From NCBI RefSeq assembly GCF_014764715.1, contig NZ_JACXXE010000002.1, positions 1 through 64,000 on the forward strand: a DNA stretch of 64,000 bases. Direction: 5' to 3'. Position numbers and translations under genes: made by a program. The notes beneath the pieces were generated by a model. The model did no database searches and had not been told where the DNA came from. It worked only from the letters and a program-made list of their open reading frames with translations. Shown here piece after piece: positions 17,635 through 26,506 of this stretch. The DNA comes from Bacillus crepusculi. GTDB lineage: Bacteria > Bacillota > Bacilli > Bacillales > Bacillaceae. Position 1 is the first letter of the stretch. The number at the start of each line of letters is the position of its first letter.

Positions 17635-18006
17635 TTGAATATTTTAGCAATGATTTTAGTAGGAATCGTCGCGTTAGAACACATTGTCATCATGTTACTC
17701 GAAATGTTTTTTTTGGAATCAAAGATGGCGAAGAGATCTTTCCGGCTGCCTGAACACTTGCAAAAAGATCCAAATGTAAAAGTGATGTTTGCCAATCAGG
17801 GGCTTTATAACGGGTTTCTAGCTGCAGGACTCATTTGGGGGCTCATTCTCGGAGCGAATACCATTGGATATATGATTCAGCTATTTTTCATTCTTTGTGT
17901 GATCATCGCAGCGGTATTTGGCGGTGTGACATCCAATAAATCCATTATTATCAAACAAGGGGTACCAGCGCTGCTTGCACTCATTGCGCTGATGCTGGCG
18001 ATCTAA
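17635..18006 (+). CDS. DUF1304 membrane protein
   Basis: 123-aa integral membrane protein with four predicted helices (AMILVGIVALEHIVIMLLEMFF; FLAAGLIWGLILGA; MIQLFFILCVIIAAVFGG; ALLALIALMLAI). The EHI...E...MFF pattern in helix 1 and NQGLYNGFLA are typical of the DUF1304 family, whose function is unknown. It starts at TTG 17635 after AAAGGA. It is co-transcribed with the ORF6C-like gene and ends at a bidirectional terminator shared with the small minus-strand gene. Confidence 0.85.
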   Translation: MNILAMILVGIVALEHIVIMLLEMFFLESKMAKRSFRLPEHLQKDPNVKVMFANQGLYNGFLAAGLIWGLILGANTIGYMIQLFFILCVIIAAVFGGVTSNKSIIIKQGVPALLALIALMLAI

Positions 18007-18014
18007 CCTTAAAT

Positions 18015-18044
18015 AAAGCTGCCCCGATGAGGGCAGCTTTTATC
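18015..18044. terminator. Bidirectional terminator
   Basis: AAAGCTGCCC / GGGCAGCTTT with a six-base loop between convergent genes; T-rich on both strands. Confidence 0.82.
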
Positions 18045-18204
18045 TTTTTCGAAGACCTATCAAACGAATAATGGATGTTAGACAAAGGGCAACGGCAACA
18101 GCCAAAATGATTTTTCCGTACATGACCCCTGTTAGGTTCATCAAGAAGACGGCCAATATAATACAGAGCGTGATGATAATCATCACAATCGAATAGGTTT
18201 TCAT
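18040..18204 (-). CDS. Small membrane protein, 54 aa
   Basis: A short gene read from the minus strand: ATG at 18204 preceded by AAAGGAG at good spacing, TAA at 18040-18042. The product starts MKTYSIVMIIITLCIILAV and has two hydrophobic segments (residues ~5-22 and ~30-46) separated by NLTGVMYGK, ending in a basic RLIGLRKR tail. Function unknown; probably a small two-helix membrane protein. The strong ribosome binding site, hydrophobic pattern and convergent terminator support it as real. Confidence 0.72.
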   Translation of the reverse strand: MKTYSIVMIIITLCIILAVFLMNLTGVMYGKIILAVAVALCLTSIIRLIGLRKR

Positions 18205-18455
18205 CTCTTTTCCACTCCTTTAAAAGTCCCCTCCACGAGAGGTCTGTCAATCTTTCCTCATATTATATCACTCAATGACAATTTTACATGAAATTCCCTA
18301 ACGATAGAATGTGACATATTGATTAGATTTGATGGAATGCCATATTTTTTAGAAAATGGGGTATAACATAAAGAGCTGCATCGAAGTCTAATTGTTTGAT
18401 ATTTAATTGTGCAAAATATAAAATGAGCACATGAAGAATCGAAAGGATGATCAAG

Positions 18456-19112
18456 ATGAGTAAGAACGTGTTATTAGTATCGACAAGCAGCTCGGAAATG
18501 AATGGGCACCCAACAGGCTTATGGCTAGAGGAATTGGCTGAGCCATTTCACATCTTTAAAGAAAATAAACTAGACGTACAAATTGTCTCTATTCAAGGCG
18601 GCACTGTACCGATTGATAAAAATTCAATTCCTGAAGGTGTCCCAGCGCAATACCAAGATGTGTATGAGTTGCTTCAGGACACAAAGGCGCTGACAGATGT
18701 GAACCCAGCTGATTATGATGGAATCTTCTTTGCAGGAGGACACGGCCCAATGATCGACTTTGCGTCCAATCAATTGGTCGCCGATGCGATCTTAGCGATT
18801 TCAGACAAAAATGGTGCAGTCGGAGCCGTTTGTCACGGCGTCTCAGCATTCGTTGATGTGAAGGATCGAGATGGCAAATCATTTATCGAAGGCAAAAAAA
18901 TCACAGGGTTCACGAACGAAGAAGAGGATGCCGTTCAACTGACATCAAAGGTTCCATTTTTATTGGAAACAAAGCTTCGTGAGCAAGGAGCAGTGTTTGA
19001 AAAAGGAGATGCCTTTGCACCATTCGCTGTTGTTGACGGACAAATCATCACTGGACAAAACCCAGGATCAAGTGCAGAAACAGCACGCCTGTTTGTCAAA
19101 ACCATTGCATAA
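18456..19112 (+). CDS. DJ-1/PfpI family protein (type 1 glutamine amidotransferase-like)
   Basis: 218-aa cytoplasmic protein of the DJ-1/PfpI superfamily, the subgroup containing Hsp31-like glyoxalase/deglycase/chaperone proteins. The nucleophile elbow is AVCHGVSAF (Cys at about residue 127), the supporting acid lies in FFAGGHGPM/E-rich strand, and IITGQNPGSSAE closes the domain. ATG 18456 is about ten bases after AAAGG; an ATG at 18447 overlaps it. It likely protects against reactive carbonyls, by family analogy. Single-gene unit with its own terminator. Confidence 0.85.
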   Translation: MSKNVLLVSTSSSEMNGHPTGLWLEELAEPFHIFKENKLDVQIVSIQGGTVPIDKNSIPEGVPAQYQDVYELLQDTKALTDVNPADYDGIFFAGGHGPMIDFASNQLVADAILAISDKNGAVGAVCHGVSAFVDVKDRDGKSFIEGKKITGFTNEEEDAVQLTSKVPFLLETKLREQGAVFEKGDAFAPFAVVDGQIITGQNPGSSAETARLFVKTIA

Positions 19113-19121
19113 AATGACCAA

Positions 19122-19155
19122 AAACCAGTCGGAATTCCTGCGGCTGGTTTTTTTG
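19122..19155 (+). terminator. Terminator of the DJ-1/PfpI gene
   Basis: AAACCAG / CTGGTTT outer stem enclosing GGAATTCC, followed by seven Ts. Confidence 0.82.
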
Positions 19156-19252
19156 TTATAAAAATGTCCCAAAAAAGACCAAAACAATTACTGGAATAAT
19201 GGTAAAATGATCACAGGGTAAAAAACCCAAATGAGGAAAAGGGGATGTTCCT

Positions 19253-20380
19253 GTGAGAGCATTTTATGTCAAAATGATTGCAGCTTTACTATCTATTTTA
19301 CTCGTGGCAACAGGTTTATTTTCACCAGCATTAAAAGCAGAAGAAGCACCGACTTCAGATGGAAAATTGTCGCCGCTGACAGAAAAAGCCATTCAACAAG
19401 TGCAAGAGTCGTTTTTGAAGCAGGATCAAGGTACTGCTATTCAACAGAAGCAAGTGAACAAATCATTTAAAGTAGATAAGAAAAAAGGAATCAGTATCAA
19501 ACGAAAAGCTGCTAAAGATGGAAAAATGCGCACGTCTGGCGTTCACTCCATTGATGGACTAGCAATCAATCAATCGGTTGTCTTATCAGAGGATGATCCA
19601 GTTGATTTATGGTTTTTAAGCACATCTTCACCTCAGGCACTCATCAGCCGGATTACCTCTTCAAATCCTGATTATTTCGTCCAGTTATTCGTGGTTGATT
19701 ATGAAACAGGACAAGCCTACCCGACGGACCTCATTCAGCCTGCAGGCAGCCTGCTTGGGTTAACCAATTTACCAGCAGGTGATTACGCATTCGGTATTAC
19801 AAGCGGTGGAGACTTCGGAGACGCTTACACGATACAGGTGAATGCAAAGAATCCACCCAATTTCACAGGGGCAGTATCCCTATCATCAACTCTGCAATAC
19901 TTTGTCGCTGATTATGCAAATGGTGATGTATTTGCAAATGGCACAAAAGTATATAACAAGCAATCGAAGACAGCAGATTATGAATGGAAGCGTGTGTTTT
20001 ATTTCCCTTATGATGGAAAATTCGAACAGAGAACCCATTCGATTTCCAGTGTGAAGGTGAAAAGCATTTCGGCACCTGTGTCGTACTCAGCTCCTTATGC
20101 GAGTTCCTCAGAGGCCATTCTCGTCTACTTAGATGTGGAAACATTGTTTATGTACCATCAGTCATCGTTTGCAAGCGGACAATATTACCATGATACCTTT
20201 GTTGATACACTTGGGAAGACCACACCAAGACGCTTAGACCTTGATGATTTGACAAATTACGGCGATCATATATTAGCCGTAGATTTAAAAACAGGACAGC
20301 CGATTGATTTCTTCAGTGTCCTTAATTTCTACTATGCTGCAGGGATCGAGAAGTTGCCAACGATTAAAACATTGAATTAA
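19253..20380 (+). CDS. Secreted protein of unknown function with PPC-like domain
   Basis: 375-aa exported protein starting at GTG 19253 (AAAAGGGG eight bases upstream). A signal peptide (VKMIAALLSILLVATGLFS) probably ends near LKA-EE. Residues ~95-195 (DPVDLWFLSTSS ... LTNLPAGDYAFGITSGG) resemble a bacterial pre-peptidase C-terminal (PPC) beta-sandwich, often attached to secreted enzymes, but here no protease domain is present. The C-terminal ~170 residues are Tyr/Ser-rich and unrecognised. It is a single gene with no clear terminator before the TPP-riboswitch promoter. Confidence 0.8.
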   Translation: MRAFYVKMIAALLSILLVATGLFSPALKAEEAPTSDGKLSPLTEKAIQQVQESFLKQDQGTAIQQKQVNKSFKVDKKKGISIKRKAAKDGKMRTSGVHSIDGLAINQSVVLSEDDPVDLWFLSTSSPQALISRITSSNPDYFVQLFVVDYETGQAYPTDLIQPAGSLLGLTNLPAGDYAFGITSGGDFGDAYTIQVNAKNPPNFTGAVSLSSTLQYFVADYANGDVFANGTKVYNKQSKTADYEWKRVFYFPYDGKFEQRTHSISSVKVKSISAPVSYSAPYASSSEAILVYLDVETLFMYHQSSFASGQYYHDTFVDTLGKTTPRRLDLDDLTNYGDHILAVDLKTGQPIDFFSVLNFYYAAGIEKLPTIKTLN

Positions 20381-20389
20381 GAAAGGCGG

Positions 20390-20418
20390 TTGACATCAAA
20401 TCGCCACATGTGTAGAGT
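20390..20418 (+). promoter_or_regulatory. SigA promoter of the TPP-riboswitch operon
   Basis: -35 TTGACA (20390-20395), 17-base spacer, -10 TAGAGT (20413-20418). Confidence 0.78.
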
Positions 20419-20440
20419 AAAGATAATTAAATGATAGAAG

Positions 20441-20529
20441 TCCACTAGGGGAGTCATGAATGACTGAGACAAGAGAAAATCTTGGACCCTTTGAACCTGA
20501 TCTAGTTCGTACTAGCGGAGGGAAGTGGA
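20441..20529 (+). ncRNA. TPP riboswitch (Thi-box) aptamer
   Basis: Closing helix TCCACT / AGTGGA with the conserved core elements ACTAGGGGAGTC, CTGAGA, GACCCTTTGAACCTGATC and AGCGGAGGGAAGT. Thiamine pyrophosphate binding should stabilise P1 and release the downstream terminator. The 3' strand of P1 plus following bases (20525-20539) can instead pair with 20567-20579, giving the antiterminator, so the two folds are mutually exclusive. Confidence 0.96.
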
Positions 20530-20568
20530 GCTGGACCTTGTCTTATTCAGGATTGAATCGATAAGAAG

Positions 20569-20594
20569 GCCGCTCCATTAGGGGTGGCTTTTTC
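20569..20594 (+). terminator. Riboswitch-controlled terminator
   Basis: GCCGCTCC / GGGGTGGC stem (with G-U pairs), ATTA loop, T-run; the expression platform of the TPP riboswitch. Confidence 0.85.
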
Positions 20595-20627
20595 ATTTAT
20601 TCAACTGAAGAAGAGGAGGCTTTTTTT

Positions 20628-21314
20628 ATGACATTTTCAACGCAATTAAGAAAAGAAGCAGAACCATTATTTGAAGCCATTTATCAGCATCCGTTTGTCA
20701 GAGGATTGGCAGCAGGAAAGCTTGAAAAGGAACAGATCATTCATTATGTCAAACAAGATGCAGAATATTTAAATGCATTTATTAAAATTTATGCAGCAGC
20801 GATCAGCAGATGTACAGACAGAGAGGATATTGCCTTTTTCCATCAGCAGATTGCTTTTGTACTAGATAGTGAGACGCATCCTCATCAAAACCTTTGCCGA
20901 GTGGCAGGTGTAACATATGATGAACTGCAAGGTGCTTCCTTAGCTCCGAGTGCCCACCACTATATTCATCACATGCTACAAGTCGCACAGGAAGGCACGC
21001 TTGGAGAAATCATCGCTGTCTTACTCCCATGCCCTTGGACATATTGGGAAATAGGCAAACGAATGCTTTCTGACGTGCAGCCTGACCCGGCACATCCGTT
21101 TTATGAGTGGATCACGTTTTATGGAGGCTTAACCGACTCTGTCACTATTGAGCTTTGCAAACGTCTCGATCAGTGGGCGGAAGGAGCAAGTGAGAAAGAA
21201 AAAGAAAAAATGAAACAGCACTTTTTCTTAAGCTGTCAGCTTGAATATGCATTCTGGGAAATGGCATTCACTGTGGAAGAGTGGCCCGTCCAACTGGAGG
21301 TGCATTCATCATGA
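20628..21314 (+). CDS. TenA family thiaminase II / HMP-salvage hydrolase
   Basis: 228-aa cytoplasmic TenA-family enzyme. TenA hydrolyses thiamine breakdown products (formylamino-pyrimidines) to the pyrimidine HMP for thiamine salvage. Visible features are FVRGLAAGKLEKEQIIHYVKQDAEYL, the PCPWTYWEIGKRM segment and a C-terminal EYAFWEMAF glutamate. A cysteine occurs in ISRCTDRE, but the classical catalytic Cys position was not verified. The gene is first in a TPP-riboswitch operon with an HMP/thiamine ECF transporter and its stop overlaps the next start. In B. subtilis ykoFEDC the first gene is ykoF instead. Confidence 0.88.
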   Translation: MTFSTQLRKEAEPLFEAIYQHPFVRGLAAGKLEKEQIIHYVKQDAEYLNAFIKIYAAAISRCTDREDIAFFHQQIAFVLDSETHPHQNLCRVAGVTYDELQGASLAPSAHHYIHHMLQVAQEGTLGEIIAVLLPCPWTYWEIGKRMLSDVQPDPAHPFYEWITFYGGLTDSVTIELCKRLDQWAEGASEKEKEKMKQHFFLSCQLEYAFWEMAFTVEEWPVQLEVHSS

Positions 21315-21910
21315 CGTGGAAGATGAAAGAAGTCGTCCTTGCGGTGATTTTATCTGTGGCATGCGGTGTGATCTATTTAGGGTGGTCCACGCTTTATTTA
21401 CCAATTACCGCACTTGTTGGCCCAGCAGGAGGCAATATCATGTTTGGCATTTGGGTGATTGCCAGCCCAATCGTTGCTTATATCATCCAAAAGCCGGGAG
21501 CTGCCCTCATTGCAGAAACAGCCGCAGCTGCCGTGGAATTACTGACAGGCAGCCACTTCGGTCTTTCAGCCTTGCTCATCGGTGTATGCCAAGGACTTGG
21601 TGCAGAAATCGCCTTCGCTCTTTTTGGTTATAAACGATACCGTATGTGGACACTTATGCTGTCTGGTGCCTTTGCAGCTGTTGGAGCGATGGCATACAGC
21701 CTCGTGGCCAATGGATTTGGTTATTACACGCCTCAAGTTTTACTCATGACACTTGTGACTCAAATCATCAGCGGTATGATACTTGGAGGATGCTTAGCGA
21801 AAGTAGTCGTGGACGCATTATCCAAAACCGGTGTATTGAATCAATATGCCATCATGAAAGAAAAACGAAACAAAGGTGAACAGCATGGATTCATTTCTCG
21901 AGTGCAATAA
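21311..21910 (+). CDS. ykoE: Thiamine-precursor ECF transporter S component (YkoE)
   Basis: Substrate-binding membrane subunit of an energy-coupling-factor transporter, 199 aa, same length as B. subtilis YkoE. About six hydrophobic helices are seen (VVLAVILSVACGVIYLGWSTLYL; NIMFGIWVIASPIVAYII; LLIGVCQGLGAEIAFALFGY; LMLSGAFAAVGAMAYSLV). The start ATG 21311 overlaps the tenA stop (ATGA). It probably binds hydroxymethylpyrimidine or thiamine; genes for the duplicated ATPase and the T component follow directly. Confidence 0.9.
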   Translation: MTWKMKEVVLAVILSVACGVIYLGWSTLYLPITALVGPAGGNIMFGIWVIASPIVAYIIQKPGAALIAETAAAAVELLTGSHFGLSALLIGVCQGLGAEIAFALFGYKRYRMWTLMLSGAFAAVGAMAYSLVANGFGYYTPQVLLMTLVTQIISGMILGGCLAKVVVDALSKTGVLNQYAIMKEKRNKGEQHGFISRVQ

Positions 21911-23483
21911 TCTCACTGTCCGTTTTTATGAACAGCCTACACCCGTTTTGCATCAAGTCTCTCTTTCTATTCAAAAAGGAGAAAAGGTACTCATTTTAGG
22001 GCCAAGCGGCAGTGGTAAATCCACGCTCATTTCAGTTCTAGCTGGGATTATTCCAGAGCATATAGAAGCTGACATGCAGGGAGAAGTGATATTACAAAGA
22101 CATACAGGCGTCATGTTTCAAGACCCTGATTCCCAGTTTTGTATGCATCGTGTCAATGAAGAAATTGCATTTAGTTTAGAAAACCGTTCCGTCCCTCGTG
22201 AGGAAATGGATGATATCATTCAGCATCTCATGCAAAAAGTACAACTGGATGTCGATCCGAATACGGATATTCACACATTATCTGGCGGAATGAAGCAGCG
22301 ATTGGCGCTTGCTTGTTTACTAGCGTTAGAGCCAGATGTCCTGTTCTTTGACGAACCGACTGCACAGCTTGATCCAGCAGGCAGAATGGAGATAGTTCAG
22401 TTGCTACAGCAGCTTGCAGCGGAACAGAATCAAACTATGATTTTTGTGGAGCATGTGCTAGACGGTGTCATCGAGTGGATGGACCGGGTGATTTTATTAG
22501 ATGATCAAGGCAGCATTTTAGCAGATGGATCTCCGAAGGATGTGATGACGGCATATGAGGGAGAAATGAAAGAGGCAGGAATTTGGCGGCCGAAATTATT
22601 TCCCGAGAAATGGTCCACTGTCATTCAAGATCCTTATCACCCACTCAGTCAAACCCTTAAGCAAACCTTTGAAGCAAGAAAAGAGCGGGGGGAGAAGGTG
22701 CTATCAGCCGATCGAAAGACAATCATTCGCACAGAGGATCTTCAATTAAGCTACGGGAAAAAAAGGGTGATGAATGACCTGCAGCTGGATATCAAAACGG
22801 GGGACTGGGTGGCGGTCATCGGGGAAAATGGAAGTGGGAAAAGTACTTGTCTCAAACATTTGATCCGCTTAGAGCCAATTAAAAAGGGAGATATTTTCTT
22901 AAAAGAAACCCATCTCAGAAAGTGGTCTGATCGATTACTCTATGAAAAAGCAGGCTTTGTGTTTCAAAATCCAGAGCTGCAATTTATACAAGATACGGTC
23001 TTTGATGAAATCGCATTTGGCGGAAGACAGCGAAATTGGCCAGAATCAGTTGTACAAGAAAAAACGGTTCAGCTATTGGAAGAGTTCGGCTTAGAGAAGC
23101 ATGCGAAGGCGCATCCTTTCACCTTAAGTTTAGGGCAAAAAAGAAGATTAAGTGTTGCCACAATGCTTCTATTTGATCAGGATGTATTACTGTTAGATGA
23201 ACCGACTTTTGGGCAGGACGAAAAAACGGCGAAGGAATTAATTAGACGTTTGAAAGAGCGCCAACGCCAGGGAACCACCATTATAATGGTCACACATGAT
23301 ATGGAGCTCGTCGATGAATGCGCAGACCAGGTGTTGCTTTTTCACCAAGGGGAGCATGTGTATGATGGCACGCCCTATGATTTATTTTCAAATCAGGAAC
23401 TCGTCGATTCTTATCAATTGAGAGTGCCCTTACATTATCGTTATGTGGCTGAAAGAAAGGACGTGCTCACGATTGCAAAGTAA
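21885..23483 (+). CDS. ykoD: ECF transporter duplicated ATPase (YkoD)
   Basis: 532-aa ABC ATPase with two nucleotide-binding domains in one chain. Domain 1 has Walker A GPSGSGKST, signature LSGGMKQR and Walker B VLFFDEPT. Domain 2 has Walker A GENGSGKST, signature LSLGQKRR and Walker B VLLLDEPT. Together they energise the YkoE/YkoC module. The start is ATG 21885 (AAAGGTG seven bases upstream), overlapping ykoE by 26 bases; the GTG at 21876 lies in the Shine-Dalgarno. Confidence 0.93.
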   Translation: MDSFLECNNLTVRFYEQPTPVLHQVSLSIQKGEKVLILGPSGSGKSTLISVLAGIIPEHIEADMQGEVILQRHTGVMFQDPDSQFCMHRVNEEIAFSLENRSVPREEMDDIIQHLMQKVQLDVDPNTDIHTLSGGMKQRLALACLLALEPDVLFFDEPTAQLDPAGRMEIVQLLQQLAAEQNQTMIFVEHVLDGVIEWMDRVILLDDQGSILADGSPKDVMTAYEGEMKEAGIWRPKLFPEKWSTVIQDPYHPLSQTLKQTFEARKERGEKVLSADRKTIIRTEDLQLSYGKKRVMNDLQLDIKTGDWVAVIGENGSGKSTCLKHLIRLEPIKKGDIFLKETHLRKWSDRLLYEKAGFVFQNPELQFIQDTVFDEIAFGGRQRNWPESVVQEKTVQLLEEFGLEKHAKAHPFTLSLGQKRRLSVATMLLFDQDVLLLDEPTFGQDEKTAKELIRRLKERQRQGTTIIMVTHDMELVDECADQVLLFHQGEHVYDGTPYDLFSNQELVDSYQLRVPLHYRYVAERKDVLTIAK

Positions 23484-24207
23484 TCACTCCTTTCTATCCA
23501 CTGTGAATCCAGTCATGAAATTACTCGCCCATCTTCTTGCAATGTGCTGTCTCATGGCGATTTCCGATCCCAAAACAACCTTCATTATCTGGCTGTTGGC
23601 TCTTGGCATCGGGCTTGTTCTAGGCGGTTGGAATATGAAGTATCTCATCACAAGATTTGTCCCTTATCTGCTCTTTTTTATTCTCGTGTTTTGGATGATG
23701 GCGGCCTTCGGCAAGGGGGATCATACAGTTTGGAAATGGGCATGGTTTCATATCACAGAGGAGAGTTTAAAAAATGGACTCACCATTTCTTTCAGAATGC
23801 TTGGCTTTGTGACATTTGGTCTCCTTTTTACCTCCACAACAGATTTGACGGCCTTTATGATGAGCTTAATCCATCAATGCCGAATGTCACCCAAATGGGC
23901 ATATGGGATGCTCGCCGGCTTTCGGTTTATCCCGTTGTTTCAAAGTGAATTAAAGCAAATGAAGGCTGCGCATAAAATCAGAGGCTACAAGCAAAAAAAC
24001 AGCTGGAAGGCCTTTATGCGTTATGCACTGCCCCTTTTTACGCAGGGCGTACGAAAATCAGAACGCTTGGCGATTGCGATGGAAGCAAGAGGCTTCACGG
24101 GATCGAGAGAGCGGACGTATTATCATGTCATTAGCACCTCATGGATCGACTATATGTATCTTGTTTTCATAGGTGTGAGTGTCTTTATGTGCATGCTCTT
24201 CTTTTAA
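23473..24207 (+). CDS. ykoC: ECF transporter T component (YkoC)
   Basis: Transmembrane coupling protein (CbiQ/EcfT type) of about 244 aa. Hydrophobic helices (LLAHLLAMCCLMAI; FIIWLLALGIGLVLGG; YLLFFILVFWMMAAF) precede the coupling-helix motifs, the second being AMEARGFTGS, matching the A-R-G signature. The start is uncertain: TTG 23473 gives an N-terminus (LSTVNPVMKLL) aligning with known T components and overlaps ykoD by 11 bases; ATG 23443 is a longer alternative. Last gene of the riboswitch operon. Confidence 0.88.
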   Translation: MQSNHSFLSTVNPVMKLLAHLLAMCCLMAISDPKTTFIIWLLALGIGLVLGGWNMKYLITRFVPYLLFFILVFWMMAAFGKGDHTVWKWAWFHITEESLKNGLTISFRMLGFVTFGLLFTSTTDLTAFMMSLIHQCRMSPKWAYGMLAGFRFIPLFQSELKQMKAAHKIRGYKQKNSWKAFMRYALPLFTQGVRKSERLAIAMEARGFTGSRERTYYHVISTSWIDYMYLVFIGVSVFMCMLFF

Positions 24208-24210
24208 AAA

Positions 24211-24245
24211 AACCCACATCCTCTTGGGGGAATGTGGGTTTTTTA
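24211..24245 (+). terminator. Terminator of the tenA-ykoEDC operon
   Basis: AACCCACAT / ATGTGGGTT stem with T-run. Confidence 0.88.
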
Positions 24246-24356
24246 TATGTCTTGGGTCATTTGTTTGATATTAGTGCACATTACAGACTGTAATAGATCG
24301 TATAAAGAACCGATAAAGAAGGTGTACTGAGAAAAAGAGAGGATGAACGTGAGCGA

Positions 24357-25196
24357 ATGTCACAGAGAATTGATAACATAATAGACGCTTTACCAATCAT
24401 TGGACTAGCTATGAGAGAGCAACTAACCTTTTCTGTTTTAGGGAAAGACAAGGTTCTTTATTATCAGCAACATGGAAACATTGACTTAGGGTTTAAAGCT
24501 GGGGACATAGTAGCTCCGGGGTTCGAAAACTTTTCTATGCTGAAAAATGGGAGAGAGCCATCGTTTATCCAAATCCCGAAAGAGGTATACGGGATTCCAA
24601 TGGATATCGTAGCTGTCCCGATCAAGGATGAGACGGGTCAAGTTGTCGCTGCCTTCTGCGTGGCGTATGATCAAACGAATCAACAACGATTAGATCACAT
24701 CATGACGGAGAGCAACCAAGCTTCCGAAAAACTAGTCGCAATGGTACAGCAAGTGGCCGCACATTCAGAGGAACTACAAGCGACAAGTGAACAAATTCTA
24801 CAAAACACAAAAACCACTGTCGAAAATTCCTCTAAAATTAATCAAGTTTCCAATCTCATCAAAGGTATCTCTGATCAAACGAACTTACTCGGACTCAACG
24901 CATCCATAGAGGCTGCAAGAGTAGGTGAAGCAGGAGCAGGCTTTGGAGTGGTCGCAACAGAAGTGAGAAAGCTGTCAACTCATGCGAAGCAGGCGACGAC
25001 TGATATTGAAACAGCACTAAAAGATGTACAGGGCTCTATTAAAGGAATGGAAGAAGAAATTGCACAAATTGTCGCTTCCTCTGAACATCAAGCAGAGCTT
25101 GTAGGCACTTTTACCAAAATTATTGAAGGACTTCACGAAACAAACGAAACGATGAAATCATTGGCTGACGACTTAGTCAATTATCAAGTGAAATAA
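24357..25196 (+). CDS. Soluble methyl-accepting chemoreceptor (YfmS-like)
   Basis: 279-aa cytoplasmic chemoreceptor without membrane segments. Residues ~1-115 form a small sensor domain ([24 protein letters not shown]), and residues ~130-279 are a short methyl-accepting signalling coiled coil with the hairpin tip [37 protein letters not shown]. This is the architecture of B. subtilis YfmS. It should feed CheA/CheW. A weak SigD-like -10 (AACCGATA, 24308-24315) lies upstream but its -35 is poor. Single gene with its own terminator. Confidence 0.88.
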   Translation: MSQRIDNIIDALPIIGLAMREQLTFSVLGKDKVLYYQQHGNIDLGFKAGDIVAPGFENFSMLKNGREPSFIQIPKEVYGIPMDIVAVPIKDETGQVVAAFCVAYDQTNQQRLDHIMTESNQASEKLVAMVQQVAAHSEELQATSEQILQNTKTTVENSSKINQVSNLIKGISDQTNLLGLNASIEAARVGEAGAGFGVVATEVRKLSTHAKQATTDIETALKDVQGSIKGMEEEIAQIVASSEHQAELVGTFTKIIEGLHETNETMKSLADDLVNYQVK

Positions 25197-25208
25197 AGAA
25201 TAACGACC

Positions 25209-25238
25209 AAAACCTCCAGATATATTGGAGGTTTTTTA
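25209..25238 (+). terminator. Terminator of the chemoreceptor gene
   Basis: AACCTCCA / TGGAGGTT stem with T-run. Confidence 0.86.
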
Positions 25239-25367
25239 ACGTTTTAAGGTAAGAAACTGGTTAGGATATTGACCGATTTATCACTGACAGGCAAGGTACA
25301 CTTCTGTATGATAGAAATAGAGATAATAGTCTGGTCATTAGACCTATTCATAAGGAGGAAGATCATC

Positions 25368-26183
25368 GTGACACAATCAGCGAAGCTGCAAGAAATACTT
25401 GCGCCGTACCGTCCATTGTTAGATCAAACAGAAAAACCAATGGTTCAACTACAGATGAAACAAGGAAAAACAGGACCATACGACAGCAAAATAGCTGGCG
25501 ACCCTTACTTTTCCAAAAAAGATCAATATCCAGTTGACGGTGAAGGACATCCTATGAAGCTTTTGGCACAAATAAATTTCGGCCAGCTACCGAAGCTGAA
25601 GGATTATCCAGAAACAGGACTTCTGCAAATCTTTATTTCTGTGCATGATGATCTTTATGGGATGAATATTGACCATAAAACAGAGCAAAAGGATTTTCGA
25701 ATCAAATTCATTGAAGAACCTTTCTTAGCTGAAGAAGAGTTGTTGACTGATTTTTCCTTTGTGAAAATTCCGGATGATTTTTATTTTCCTGTCATGAAGG
25801 AAGGCGCGATTACAGGTGAATTATCAAGTGAAACGATTAGCGTAGGAGATTTTCGATTTGAAAAAGTCACAGGCAAACAAAGCTGGGACCTATTTGAAGA
25901 TGCAGAGGGTATTGATGGTGATAAAGCAGATGATTTGTTAGATGAATTTTATGACGTAGCGAGTGGCTTTGGTCACAAATTGGGCGGATATCCAGGATTT
26001 ACACAAGAGGACCCGCGTACATATGTAGATCAAGATCATACCGTTCTATTATTGCAAATTGACTCAGATGATGAAGTTGACCTGCTATGGGGAGATTGCG
26101 GGATCGCCAACTTCTTTATCAAACCAGAAGACCTCAAACGAAAAAATTTCGAGAATGTCGTCTATAATTGGGATTGTTCTTGA
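25368..26183 (+). CDS. ywqG: DUF1963 family protein YwqG
   Basis: 271-aa cytoplasmic protein of the YwqG/DUF1963 family, function unknown. Characteristic segments are KIAGDPYFSKKDQYP, MKLLAQINFGQLP, LLQIFISVHDDLYGMN and HKLGGYPGFTQEDPR, and the C-terminal LLLQIDSDDEVDLLWGDCGIANFFI is strongly conserved in the family. The start is GTG 25368, eight bases after AAGGAGGAAG; earlier in-frame ATGs would add a non-conserved leader. In B. subtilis ywqG is next to the ywqH-L LXG-toxin genes; here the ywqH/ywqI-like genes are 33 kb away. Confidence 0.85.
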   Translation: MTQSAKLQEILAPYRPLLDQTEKPMVQLQMKQGKTGPYDSKIAGDPYFSKKDQYPVDGEGHPMKLLAQINFGQLPKLKDYPETGLLQIFISVHDDLYGMNIDHKTEQKDFRIKFIEEPFLAEEELLTDFSFVKIPDDFYFPVMKEGAITGELSSETISVGDFRFEKVTGKQSWDLFEDAEGIDGDKADDLLDEFYDVASGFGHKLGGYPGFTQEDPRTYVDQDHTVLLLQIDSDDEVDLLWGDCGIANFFIKPEDLKRKNFENVVYNWDCS

Positions 26184-26227
26184 TTTTGTAAAAAACACCC
26201 TTTATAGATTGTTTGTCTACGGTATGC

Positions 26228-26254
26228 ACCTCCATCTCAGATGGAGGTTTTTTT
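26228..26254 (+). terminator. Terminator after ywqG
   Basis: ACCTCCATCT / AGATGGAGGT stem with a one-base centre and T-run. The following ~190 bases to the LysR promoter are AT-rich with no visible gene. Confidence 0.85.
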
Positions 26255-26446
26255 GTGAACAAGGCTCAAACGATCGTTGATAGAAAATATCTATTAACCT
26301 ATAAAAGTATTCGAATGAAATCAAATTGACCGTGAAAAAAATGAAGGATAATATTAATCTAAATTAAACAGATCAATTTACTATATTTTAATTTGATATG
26401 ATAAGTCAAATAGGAATTTTGTCAATTCATATTTTAAATATCGGAA

Positions 26447-26475
26447 TTGTCTGAATAATAGTTGTGTGATAGAAT
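26447..26475 (+). promoter_or_regulatory. SigA promoter of the LysR-type regulator gene
   Basis: -35 TTGTCT (26447-26452), 17-base spacer, -10 TAGAAT (26470-26475). Confidence 0.72.
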
Positions 26476-26506
26476 GTTAGACATTAATTTACAAAGAAGG
26501 TGCGCC

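Noticed and set aside
24289..24315. SigD flagellar promoter before the chemoreceptor gene
   Set aside because: AACCGATA resembles the SigD -10, but the -35 at the required distance reads TGTA instead of TAAA; too weak to list.
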